A stretch of 55,652 bases of DNA. It comes from Actinomycetes bacterium (lineage in GTDB: Bacteria; Actinomycetota; Acidimicrobiia; Acidimicrobiales; UBA8190). A model generated the notes under the pieces. That model worked only from the letters and a program-made list of their open reading frames with translations. It was not told where the DNA came from and searched no databases. The translations under genes and the position numbers were made by a program. Positions 13,185-20,762 of this stretch are shown here, in pieces. The stretch spans positions 1-55,652 of the forward strand of contig JAKAQW010000003.1 of the NCBI GenBank assembly GCA_021819525.1. Direction: 5' to 3'. Position 1 is the stretch's first letter, and each line of letters starts with the position of its first letter.

Positions 13185-14048
13185 TCAGCCCGGTCGGCGG
13201 GCGGCGAGCTGGTCGAGGCGGTCGTCGGGCACTGCCAGGTCACCGAGGCCGGTGCCCACCGACACGTCCGGCTTGTAGGTACCGTGGAAGTCGGATCCAC
13301 CGGTGGCCACCAGGTCGAAGCGGGTGGCCAGGGCGGCGAGCGCCCGCCGCTCGTCTGGCCGGTAGCGACCGTAGAGGGCTTCGATGCCCGCGAAGCCGGC
13401 GCCGGCCAGCTCGCCGACGAAGCGCTCGAGTGCAGCCGGCGACAGCCCCAGGCTGAGGGGGTGGGCGAGGACTGCCACGCCGCCGGAGCGCCGGGCCAGC
13501 TCGGCGGCGTCGGCCGGTGCCAGGCGGGCTTTGGGGATGTGGGCGGGCCGACCGGTGCCCAGCCACCGGTCGAAGGCGTCGGTGACCGACTCGGCCGCAC
13601 CCATCGACACCAGCACAGCGGCTACGTGCGGGCGCCCCACGCCCTCTTCGCCGCCCGCCTCGGCCAGCACCTGCTCGTAGCGGATGGGGATGCCGAGCTC
13701 GTTGAGCCGCTCGACCAGCCGGTGGTTGCGAGTCACCCGGTCCTGGCGCAGCGCAGCCAGCTCGTCGACGAGCGGCCCCGAGCCCGGGTCGGCGAAGTAG
13801 ACGAGCACGTGGGCGGAGGGCTCGACGTCGCTCTCGTCTGGAACTGGACCCCGGCACGACAGCTCGCAGCCCGGTACCAGCTCGATGCCGGCCTCGGCGG
13901 CGGCGCGGCCGGCATCGGGCAAGCCCGCCATCGAGTCGTGGTCGGTGAGCGCGACAGCCCGGCAGCCGGCTTCGGCTGCCAGGCGCATCACCTCGGCTGG
14001 CAGCTCCGATCCGTCGGACACCGTGGAGTGGGTGTGGAGGTCGATCAC
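13185..14048 (-). CDS. PHP-domain phosphoesterase (TrpH/YciV-like)
   Basis: PHP-domain proteins of this type are metal-dependent phosphoesterases acting on nucleotides or short RNA 5' ends; YciV/RNase AM and nucleoside 3',5'-bisphosphate phosphatases are known members. The 287-residue product starts VIDLHTHSTVSDGSE, with the first metal motif HTH. It also has ALTDHDSMAG, PGCELS, GRPHVA, VLAHPLS and a terminal GGSDFHG, the complete PHP metal set. GTG 14048 is chosen because the family begins exactly there and a TACGGT lies 6 nt upstream; in-frame upstream starts exist. It is divergent from purF and convergent with purL. The exact substrate cannot be told from sequence. Confidence 0.88.
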   Translation of the reverse strand: MIDLHTHSTVSDGSELPAEVMRLAAEAGCRAVALTDHDSMAGLPDAGRAAAEAGIELVPGCELSCRGPVPDESDVEPSAHVLVYFADPGSGPLVDELAALRQDRVTRNHRLVERLNELGIPIRYEQVLAEAGGEEGVGRPHVAAVLVSMGAAESVTDAFDRWLGTGRPAHIPKARLAPADAAELARRSGGVAVLAHPLSLGLSPAALERFVGELAGAGFAGIEALYGRYRPDERRALAALATRFDLVATGGSDFHGTYKPDVSVGTGLGDLAVPDDRLDQLAARRPG

Positions 14049-14054
14049 ACCGGC

Positions 14055-14060
14055 ACCGTA
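14055..14060 (-). promoter_or_regulatory. Candidate -10 element (TACGGT) for the PHP gene
   Basis: Read on the minus strand, TACGGT ends 6 nt before the GTG start of the PHP gene, as expected for a leaderless transcript. No -35 is seen. Confidence 0.35.
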
Positions 14061-14145
14061 GCTGGCCGGTCGAAGCGTCACTCGAAGCACCGTCGCGCCA
14101 GCACGAGCCGGCAATCGCACCGTGCCAGGACCGGTGAGGGAGCGG

Positions 14146-14151
14146 TAGGCT
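14146..14151 (+). promoter_or_regulatory. Candidate -10 element (TAGGCT) for purF
   Basis: TAGGCT in the divergent PHP-purF region. A weak TGCCAG at 14123-14128 is spaced 17 nt upstream. Transcription would start near 14158 and leave a leader of about 60 nt before purF. Confidence 0.35.
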
Positions 14152-14220
14152 CGGGTACCTAGGACGCCAGAGGACGACGCGTGTGCCTGTGGGGGCAGCG
14201 GTGAGGGCGGTGAGAGCCAG

Positions 14221-16062
14221 GTGAAGGAAGCGTGCGGCGTCTTCGGCGTGATCGCGCCGGGCAGAGACGTCGCCCAGCTCACGTTCGACGGGCTGTACGC
14301 CTTGCAGCACCGTGGTCAAGAGTCTGCTGGTATGGCTGTGAGCGACGGCCGTGCGATCACCGTGGTGAAGGACATGGGTTTGGTGACCACGGTGTTCGAC
14401 GAGCGGACCATCTCGTGCCTTCCCGGTGACCTGGCCATCGGCCACACCCGCTACTCGACCACCGGCGCGTCGGAGTGGCGCAACGCGCAGCCGGTGTTCC
14501 GGGCGGCGGGCACGGCGGGGTTCGCGCTCGGCCACAACGGCAACCTCACCAACACCGCCGAGCTGGCCGAGCGCGCCGGCATGCTGCCTGGAGTGGTCGC
14601 CTCGGACAGCGACCTCATGGCCGAGCTGCTCCACGAAGCGCTTTCCGTCGCAGCCTCGGTGACAGGGCACTTCGGTGACAGCCAGATCAGGTCGCCTGGC
14701 GGCACTGGCGGCACTGGCGGCACTGGCGGGCCTGGCGGCACATGCGCGCCCCACAAGACTGGCGGGCCTGGCGGCACTGGCTCGCCGCACGGCACCGGGG
14801 CACATGCGGGCGGTGGCTACGGTCTCGACAGCACCACGGGCGCAGCAGGTGGCGCAGCAGGTACCGCCGTGGGCGGTGGAGCCCTCGGCGCGCGAGGTGA
14901 TCTTGTGGGCCCAGGTGGCGGCGTCGTCGACGGCCCGGAGGCTGCGTGCGGCTCGGCCGCCACAGGTGGCTCGGCCAGCGCTGGTGGTGACGTCACTGGC
15001 GGGGGTGCGGCCTCTGAGGCCCTGGCGCCAGGCGTCGGCACTGGCGGCGTCGGCCTCGGTGGCGGCCTCGGTGGCGGTCCCCTCGAGGTGGCCTTGCGCC
15101 GCGTCCTGCCCGACCTGCGCGGCGCCTTCTCTCTCGTGCTCATGGACGAGCACCGGATGTTCGGCGTGCGGGACCCGAACGGCCTGCGCCCACTGTGCCT
15201 GGGACGCTTCGGTCCGCCCGATGCCCCAGCGGGCTGGGTGCTGGCGTCGGAGAGCCCGGCGCTCGACGTGGTCGGCGCCGCCTTCGTGCGCGACGTGGGA
15301 CCTGGGGAGCTCGTGGTGGTGGACGGCGACGGCCCGCGCTCGGCACAGCTCTGGTCCGACCAGCAGATCGAGCCGCGGCTGTGCATCTTCGAGTTCGTGT
15401 ACTTCGCCCGACCCGATGCCCGGCTCTACGGCCACGAGGTGCACGGCGCCCGGCGCCGCATGGGCGAGTTGCTGGCCACCCAACGTCCGGTCGACGCGGA
15501 CATGGTGATGGGCGTGCCCGAGTCCGGCGTGCCGGCAGCCGAGGGCTACTCGCGCCGCAGCGGCATCCCCTACGGCCAGGGCCTGGTGAAGAACCGGTAC
15601 ATCGGGCGGACCTTCATCACGCCGGGGCAGGCGGCTCGGGCAGCCGGGGTCCGGCGCAAGCTGAACCCGTTGCGCGAGAACATCGCCGGCAAGCGGATCG
15701 TGGTGGTCGACGACTCGGTGGTGCGCGGCACCACCCAGCGGGCCGTGGTGGCCATGCTGCGCGAGTCGGGCGCCGCCGAGGTGCACCTGCGGGTGTCCTC
15801 GCCGCCGCTGGCTTGGCCGTGCTTCTACGGCATCGACATCCCCAAGCGCGAGCAGCTGCTCGCGTCCGAGCGCAGCGTCGCGGAGATCGCACAGTACTTG
15901 AACGTCGACTCGCTGGAGTACCTGAGCCTGGAGAACCTGGTGCAGGCCATCGACGCGCCGGGCGCGGGGTTCTGCGACGCGTGCCTGACCGGCTCGTACC
16001 CGGTGCCCGTCTCGCTCCCCGCTCTGCGCACCGTGGCTGCCGCCAGCCCGGTCGTCGCCTGA
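14221..16062 (+). CDS. purF: Amidophosphoribosyltransferase with a large Gly-rich insertion
   Basis: PurF makes phosphoribosylamine from PRPP and glutamine, the first committed step of purine synthesis. The frame begins VKEACGVFGV. Cys5 is the expected N-terminal nucleophile, so a four-residue propeptide must be removed. The PRPP loop KRIVVVDDSVVRGTT is intact. Four cysteines (388, 534, 585, 588) match the [4Fe-4S] ligands of the Bacillus-type enzyme. The protein is 613 aa, against the usual 470-520, because about 130 residues (roughly 157-288) of Gly/Ala/Thr repeats interrupt the glutaminase domain before VLPDLRGAFSLVLMDE. Both flanks are well conserved, so the gene is probably functional. 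purM begins 6 nt downstream. Confidence 0.95.
   Translation: MKEACGVFGVIAPGRDVAQLTFDGLYALQHRGQESAGMAVSDGRAITVVKDMGLVTTVFDERTISCLPGDLAIGHTRYSTTGASEWRNAQPVFRAAGTAGFALGHNGNLTNTAELAERAGMLPGVVASDSDLMAELLHEALSVAASVTGHFGDSQIRSPGGTGGTGGTGGPGGTCAPHKTGGPGGTGSPHGTGAHAGGGYGLDSTTGAAGGAAGTAVGGGALGARGDLVGPGGGVVDGPEAACGSAATGGSASAGGDVTGGGAASEALAPGVGTGGVGLGGGLGGGPLEVALRRVLPDLRGAFSLVLMDEHRMFGVRDPNGLRPLCLGRFGPPDAPAGWVLASESPALDVVGAAFVRDVGPGELVVVDGDGPRSAQLWSDQQIEPRLCIFEFVYFARPDARLYGHEVHGARRRMGELLATQRPVDADMVMGVPESGVPAAEGYSRRSGIPYGQGLVKNRYIGRTFITPGQAARAAGVRRKLNPLRENIAGKRIVVVDDSVVRGTTQRAVVAMLRESGAAEVHLRVSSPPLAWPCFYGIDIPKREQLLASERSVAEIAQYLNVDSLEYLSLENLVQAIDAPGAGFCDACLTGSYPVPVSLPALRTVAAASPVVA
14689..15090 (+). repeat. 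Low-complexity Gly-rich insertion inside purF
   Basis: It starts with a 9-bp GGCACTGGC-type tandem repeat (about 14699-14745) coding Gly-Thr-Gly, then degenerates into Gly/Ala/Ser/Val-rich sequence. All changes keep the frame. The segment is absent from the PurF family in general and sits at a loop of the Ntn-hydrolase domain. Confidence 0.85.
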
Positions 16063-16067
16063 GACCG

Positions 16068-17135
16068 GTGCCGGTGCCGGATCCGGTCGGGGCGCTGTCG
16101 TACGCGGAGGCCGGCGTGGACATCGAGGCGGGGGAGCGGGCCGTAGCCCGGATCCGCCCGCTGGCAGCCGCGACTGCACGGCCCGAGGTGATCGGCACCA
16201 TCGGCGGCTTCGGCGGCTGCTTCGCCGTGCCCGCCGGCTACCGGCAGCCGGTGCTGGTGGCCACCACCGATGGGGTGGGGACCAAGATGCAGGTGGCCCG
16301 CGCCCTTGGCCGGTTCGGCACCATCGGGGTGGATCTGGTGGCCATGTGCGTCGACGACCTGGTCTGCGCAGGGGCCGAGCCGCTGTTCCTGCTCGACTAC
16401 CTCGCTGTGGGCCGGCTCGATCCCGACCAGGTCGAGCAGATCGTCAGCGGTATCGCCGATGGCTGCCGGCAGGCCGGCTGCACCCTGCTCGGCGGGGAGA
16501 TGGCCGAGCATCCCGGAGTGCTGGCCGACGGCGACGTCGACGTGGCCGGCTTCGCCGTGGGGGTGGTGGAAGCCGACCGGCGCCTGGGCCCCGAGCAGGT
16601 CCGCGCCGGGGACGTGCTCGTCGGGCTCTTGTCGCCGGGGTTGCGCTCGAACGGCTACAGCCTGGCCCGCCGGGTGCTGCTCGGCGGTGGCGACGAAGGG
16701 TTGGGTGGCCCGGCATGGCCCGGCGCCTCTCGCACGTTGGGTGACGAGCTGCTGGTGCCGTCGGTGATCTACGCCCCGGCGGTGATGGAGCTGCTCCAGG
16801 TCGTGGCGCCTGGTGTCGTGCATGGCATCGCCCACGTCACCGGCGGCGGGATCCCGGGCAACCTGGTGCGGATCGTGCCTGCGGATCTCGACGCCGTGGT
16901 AGACGTGCAGCGCTGGGAGGTGCCCCGTATCTTCGCCGAGATCCGCCGTCGGGGACCGGTGACCGACGACGAGATGGCCGCCGTGTTCAACCTGGGCCTG
17001 GGCATGGTCCTGGCAGTGGCGCCCGACGTGGCCGAGACGGCCGTGGCCAGCCTGGCCGGCTCGGGTCACCGTGCGGCCGTCGTCGGTCACGTCGCCGAAG
17101 GAACCGGCCAGGTGCAGATCCGGGGTCGTTGGTGA
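16068..17135 (+). CDS. purM: Phosphoribosylformylglycinamidine cyclo-ligase
   Basis: PurM closes the imidazole ring of FGAM to give AIR, using ATP. The 355-residue protein has the family hallmarks: YAEAGVDIEAGE at the N-terminus, TDGVGTKMQVA, GVDLVAMCVDDLVCAGAEPLF, GGEMAEHPG, SPGLRSNGYSLAR, HVTGGGIPGN and the C-terminal FNLGLGMV. GTG 16068 (or GTG 16074, two codons on) lies 6 nt after the purF stop, so the two are co-translated. No clear terminator follows, apart from a 9-bp inverted repeat (17101-17109 and 17159-17167) that spans the stop codon. Confidence 0.96.
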   Translation: MPVPDPVGALSYAEAGVDIEAGERAVARIRPLAAATARPEVIGTIGGFGGCFAVPAGYRQPVLVATTDGVGTKMQVARALGRFGTIGVDLVAMCVDDLVCAGAEPLFLLDYLAVGRLDPDQVEQIVSGIADGCRQAGCTLLGGEMAEHPGVLADGDVDVAGFAVGVVEADRRLGPEQVRAGDVLVGLLSPGLRSNGYSLARRVLLGGGDEGLGGPAWPGASRTLGDELLVPSVIYAPAVMELLQVVAPGVVHGIAHVTGGGIPGNLVRIVPADLDAVVDVQRWEVPRIFAEIRRRGPVTDDEMAAVFNLGLGMVLAVAPDVAETAVASLAGSGHRAAVVGHVAEGTGQVQIRGRW

Positions 17136-17554
17136 GTGGGACGGAGCCAGCCGGCGCCGGCCGGTTCGCCGTCGCGGTGAGCTGAGCGCGCACTAGCCCG
17201 AGCTCACCCCTTCGAATGCAGGCTCTCGCCGGCTGACCTGGAGATTCGTGCGTTTCGAGCGGATGGTTCTGGCTACAGGAGGGTCCTTGGGACCGCGGCG
17301 CCGAGCAGTTCGAAGGCGCGGCGGTGGCTTGCCTGGCGACGAAGGTGCGGTGCCCGCGGGATCGGGCTCTGGTCGCCGCCGGTGCGTGCGACGTGGCTGT
17401 GGCGCTGAGGAAGCACCAGCTCGGTCGAGTGGGACCGGGCTGCGGTGGAGTCGGGCCCCCACGAGAGCACGCGGAGGCCGCACTTGGTGGATCGACCGGC
17501 CAACTGGTTCTCCGGGACGGTGTGTAACGGGTGTGTGAACAGTGCCGAGGACCC
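17136..17554. other. Gene-free interval between purM and the importer operon
   Basis: About 420 nt hold no frame with recognisable homology. The longest plus-strand ORF (17248-17538) codes Arg/Gly-rich sequence typical of chance frames in GC-rich DNA. GGGTCC-TTG-GGACC near 17281-17294 is a small hairpin. The promoter of the next operon starts at 17555. Confidence 0.6.
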
Positions 17555-17584
17555 TTGCTGCCCGGCTCCGCTCCGCGGTACGAT
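17555..17584 (+). promoter_or_regulatory. Promoter of the orotate-type operon (TTGCTG-N18-TACGAT)
   Basis: A -35 TTGCTG (17555-17560) and a -10 TACGAT (17579-17584), 18 nt apart, predict a transcription start near 17591. The palindrome at 17601-17619 lies just downstream, and the ABC ATPase start at 17638-17659. Confidence 0.55.
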
Positions 17585-17600
17585 CACCGAATGGATATAG

Positions 17601-17619
17601 GTTTCCGTTCAGTGGAAAC
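17601..17619. promoter_or_regulatory. Candidate IclR-type operator palindrome GTTTCC-N7-GGAAAC
   Basis: A perfect 6-bp inverted repeat around 7 nt lies about 10-28 nt after the predicted transcription start, a position where a bound repressor would block transcription. The outer half-sites GTTTC and GAAAC resemble the ends of the published degenerate IclR-family consensus, although the inner bases differ. An IclR gene lies in the operon (21853-22629). Confidence 0.5.
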
Positions 17620-17658
17620 TTGTGGGGTGCCGCGGTGGTGTCGATAGTGGAAGCGCCG

Positions 17659-18474
17659 ATGCCCACGGTGACCCCGGCAGCCGACAGGTCGGCGATGTCG
17701 CAGGCCCAGGTGTCGGTGCGAGACGTCGGCAAGAGCTTCGCGAGCCGCAGTGGTGTTGCGGTGGTGGCGCTGGAGCAGGTCAGCCTGGAGATCCCCCCAG
17801 GCGCGTTCATTTCGGTGGTGGGTCCCAGCGGCTGCGGGAAGAGCACGTTGCTGCTGGCCGTTGCCGGCCTGGAGCGCCCGACGTCGGGGTCCATCTGGGT
17901 GGAAGGCGAAGAGGTGAAAGGACCGTTTCCTCGCATGGGGATCGCGTTCCAGCGCGACAGCCTGCTCGAGTGGCGAACGGTCCTGGACAACATCCTGCTG
18001 CAGGCGGATCTTCGGGGACGTGCCCGTAGTAGTCACATCGAGCGCGCCCAGCACCTGCTGCACATGGTCGGCTTGGAGCCCTTCGCGTCGCACTACCCCC
18101 GCGAGCTCTCCGGCGGCATGCGCCAGCGGGTCGCCCTCTGCCGTGCTCTGTTGCACGAGCCCACGCTCCTGCTGCTCGACGAGCCCTTCGGGGCGGTCGA
18201 CGCGCTGACCCGTGAGCAGCTGAACGTCGACGTGAGCAGCATCTGCCAGGTGTCGGATGTCACCACCATGCTGGTCACGCACGACATCAACGAAGCAGTG
18301 TTCATGGCAGATCGCGTGGTGGTCATGACGAGCAGGCCCGGGACCGTCGCCGGCATCGTCGAGGTGGACGCACCCAAGCCCCGGAGCCATGGTTTTCGGA
18401 CCGACCCGGAGTTCCTCCGGGCAGCGAGCGCGGTCCGGGAGCTGCTGGAAGCCACCGGCGGGTTCACCCGATGA
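17659..18474 (+). CDS. ABC importer ATPase, nitrate/sulfonate/taurine (SsuB/TauB) family
   Basis: This is the ATP-hydrolysing subunit of an importer completed by the next two genes. The 271-residue protein shows Walker A GPSGCGKST, Q-loop (FQRDSLLEW), signature LSGGMRQRV, Walker B LLLLDEPFGAVD and the switch His in LVTHDINEA. The pattern DSLLEWRTVLDNI is typical of the SsuB/TauB/ThiZ group. The start is uncertain: ATG 17659, GTG 17638 and ATG 17695 are all in frame; 17659 is chosen for GGAAG upstream and conserved length. It is the first gene of the operon. The substrate cannot be read from an ATPase; downstream enzymes suggest a pyrimidine such as orotate. Confidence 0.9.
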   Translation: MPTVTPAADRSAMSQAQVSVRDVGKSFASRSGVAVVALEQVSLEIPPGAFISVVGPSGCGKSTLLLAVAGLERPTSGSIWVEGEEVKGPFPRMGIAFQRDSLLEWRTVLDNILLQADLRGRARSSHIERAQHLLHMVGLEPFASHYPRELSGGMRQRVALCRALLHEPTLLLLDEPFGAVDALTREQLNVDVSSICQVSDVTTMLVTHDINEAVFMADRVVVMTSRPGTVAGIVEVDAPKPRSHGFRTDPEFLRAASAVRELLEATGGFTR

Positions 18475-18556
18475 GCGGGGCTGCCGTCGGAGCAGTGACC
18501 GCATCGCTTCGCGTGGCTGTCGTCGTATCGACGCCAGCCACGGCACCGGGGCCGAT

Positions 18557-18616
18557 CAGCACCAGCACCAGCACCAGCACCAGCACCAGCACCAGCACCA
18601 GCACCAGCATCAGCAC
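18557..18616 (+). repeat. CAGCAC hexamer repeat, ten copies, between importer genes
   Basis: Nine CAGCAC units and one CAGCAT variant lie in the 165-nt gap between the ATPase and permease genes. A 58-codon frame (18471-18647) starts with an ATGA overlap on the ATPase stop, reads the repeat as Thr-Ser, and ends just inside the permease start. Confidence 0.95.
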
Positions 18617-18639
18617 CATGGGCAGCGCCGGGAGGCCCC

Positions 18640-19485
18640 ATGGCTGACGTGCTCGCCCGGCCGACCGGGACGCCGAGCTCTGCCGAAGACGTGGCCGGGC
18701 CGTCGAAGCGGATGCGCGCGGTGCTACGGCACGGGTGGATCGGCCAGGTCGGCCTCGTGCTCGTGTCCGTGGTGACCATCGTGGTCATTTGGGAGCTTGT
18801 CGTCGTCGCCTTCTCCATACCGCAGTTCACCCTGCCCACCCCGGTGTCCGTGGCGTCCACCCTGGTGCGTTCGACCGGGTCGATCAGCGCCGACATCGCG
18901 GTGACCGTCGAGGAGACGCTCGTCGGGTTTGCTGCCGCCATCGTGGTGGGCATCCCGCTGGCGGTGGCCATAGCCAGCTCACGGCTGGTAGAGCGCCTCG
19001 TCTACCCGATGCTGGTCACCAGCAACGCAGTGCCGAAGATCGCCCTGGCTCCTGTCTTCATCGCCTGGTTCGGTCTCGGTTCGGTGCCTCGGGTGGTCAT
19101 GGCCGGCATGCTGGCGTTGTTCCCCATCGTCATCAGCACCGTGGTCGGCCTGGTCGGCGTGGATCCCGCGCTCTTGCTGCTCGGCCGGGCCGCCAACGCC
19201 GGAGCGGGCCGGATCTTCCGGCTGATCCGGCTACCCGCCGCCCTCCCCAGCATCTTGGGCGGGCTGAAGGTCGGGGTCACCCTCGCGCTCACAGGAGCCG
19301 TGGTCGGCGAGTTCGTCGGAGGCAACACCGGCCTCGGGTACGTGATCGAGCAGGCCCAGGGGAACCTGCGCATGTCGCTCGCCTTCGCTGCCATCGTGTT
19401 GCTCGCAGTCATCGGTGTGGTCCTCTTCTACCTGATCGACCTGCTGGAGCACGTGCTGCTCCACGGCGGGCAGAAGGCGAATTGA
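18640..19485 (+). CDS. ABC importer permease, SsuC/TauC family
   Basis: This is the membrane subunit of the importer, 281 residues with about six transmembrane helices. After a cytoplasmic N-terminus (1-40) come helices such as VGLVLVSVVTIVVIWELVVV and VVGIPLAVAIASSRLVERLV. The BPD_transp_1 coupling region NAVPKIALAPVFIAWFGLG and the EAA-like loop GRAANAGAGRIFRLIRLPAALPSILGGL follow. The ATG at 18640 follows GGGAGG (18629-18634). The 165-nt gap before it is filled by a CAGCAC repeat. Family assignment is secure; the substrate is inferred from the operon. Confidence 0.92.
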   Translation: MADVLARPTGTPSSAEDVAGPSKRMRAVLRHGWIGQVGLVLVSVVTIVVIWELVVVAFSIPQFTLPTPVSVASTLVRSTGSISADIAVTVEETLVGFAAAIVVGIPLAVAIASSRLVERLVYPMLVTSNAVPKIALAPVFIAWFGLGSVPRVVMAGMLALFPIVISTVVGLVGVDPALLLLGRAANAGAGRIFRLIRLPAALPSILGGLKVGVTLALTGAVVGEFVGGNTGLGYVIEQAQGNLRMSLAFAAIVLLAVIGVVLFYLIDLLEHVLLHGGQKAN

Positions 19486-19627
19486 CTCCTGTGCCCCGAC
19501 CAGCGCAGCGAGCCCCCGCCGGCCTCGCCGGCTCCTAGAGCTCCGAAGTCCCCGAAACCCAGCACCCCGCACACCTGGTGCCCGAAACGTCAGTACCCGA
19601 AGAAGACCCTGCCTCGATAGGAGATCC

Positions 19628-20701
19628 ATGCGACTGCTCACCCGGAAGTTCGTCGTGTTGTCGGCGGTGCTGCTGGCCGGCGCCGTCACGTTGGCGGCGT
19701 GCTCCAGCTCCTCGAGCTCGAGCTCGAGCTCGAGCGCGGCGGCTGCGCCGAAGACACAGACGCCGGTGACCTACCTCACCGACTACCTGGACAATGGGGT
19801 CTACGCCCCGCTCTGGTACGGCAAGCACCTCGGGTACTTCACCAAAGAAGGCATCGACCTGTCCATCGAGTACGGGACCGGTTCGGTGACCACTGCTCAG
19901 GCCCTCTCCAGCGGCAAGGCCACCTTGGGCGACATCTACGGCGGGACCCTGGCCGAGACCGACGCGCAGGGCGGGAAGCTCGAATCGGTCGGGTTCTTCC
20001 GGGCCAGCGGTGGGTTCGCGTTCTTCTGCGCCCAGAGCCTCCACGTCCATACCATCGCCGAGATGAAGGGGATGAGCGTCATCATCCCGCCGGGTACTGT
20101 CCAAGCCGAGCTCTACCCCGGGGCCCTCGAGGCCGGGGGTCTGTCAGCCAGCTCGATCAAGGTGCTGGCGGTGTCCGGCGCCATCGCCGGATCGGACTAC
20201 GCCCAGGGCACCGGTGACTGCATCGCCGAGACCACGAACGATGCGCCGGTGTTCCAGTCTCACCGGCCCAGCACCACGATCTTGTGGTCGAGCGCCGGGT
20301 TCGACGCCCCTGGGTTCGCCTTCGCCGGGACCAAGGCGTTCGTCGCCGGCCACGCCACGCTGGTGAGGGAATTCCTCACTGCCGCCTACAGGAGCATTGC
20401 CGCCAGCCTCGCTCACCCGAGCGCGGCCGCAGCGGCCTTCGCCGCCGCGAACCCGAGCATCCCGGCCGCCCTGGCCGACGCACAGTGGAAGGACTCCGAG
20501 AGCGTGTTCTGTACCGCCGGGATGACCTCGGCCAACGTCGATATCGGCTACCAGCTGCCGTCGGTGTGGTCCAGTGGTCTGAAGATCCTGGAGAAGTACC
20601 AGGGCCTGTCACCTTCGCTGTCGGCGACATCGTTGTACACCAACACCTTCTTCACCAAGGACCACGTGTCGACGACCACCTGTGGCAGCGTCCACTCGTG
20701 A
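19628..20701 (+). CDS. Lipoprotein substrate-binding protein, NMT1/THI5-like (SsuA family)
   Basis: This is the extracytoplasmic ligand-binding component of the importer. A lipoprotein signal peptide ends in LAAC (Cys25), followed by ten serines, encoded by a GAGCTC repeat, that tether the protein to the membrane. The mature domain has the NMT1/THI5 pattern YAPLWYGKHLGYFTKEGIDL and GSVTTAQALSSGKATLGDI. This fold binds pyrimidine-like ligands in ThiY/THI5 relatives and sulfonates in SsuA. Total length is 357 aa. It is preceded by a 142-nt gap; the dehydrogenase gene starts 61 nt downstream. Orotate or a dihydropyrimidine is the inferred ligand. Confidence 0.88.
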   Translation: MRLLTRKFVVLSAVLLAGAVTLAACSSSSSSSSSSSAAAAPKTQTPVTYLTDYLDNGVYAPLWYGKHLGYFTKEGIDLSIEYGTGSVTTAQALSSGKATLGDIYGGTLAETDAQGGKLESVGFFRASGGFAFFCAQSLHVHTIAEMKGMSVIIPPGTVQAELYPGALEAGGLSASSIKVLAVSGAIAGSDYAQGTGDCIAETTNDAPVFQSHRPSTTILWSSAGFDAPGFAFAGTKAFVAGHATLVREFLTAAYRSIAASLAHPSAAAAAFAAANPSIPAALADAQWKDSESVFCTAGMTSANVDIGYQLPSVWSSGLKILEKYQGLSPSLSATSLYTNTFFTKDHVSTTTCGSVHS

Positions 20702-20762
20702 CAGCGCGCCACGCCGGCTCTGCTGACGTGACCGGCGACAGCGCCCGTCGTGGCTGCAGGGC

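Noticed and set aside
13240-16179. 979-codon minus-strand frame over the PHP gene, purF and purM start
   Set aside because: It is a shadow of purF on the opposite strand and in another frame of the PHP gene; no family motifs.
17248-17538. 96-codon plus-strand frame before the importer operon
   Set aside because: Arg/Gly-rich composition, no ribosome-binding site and no motif.
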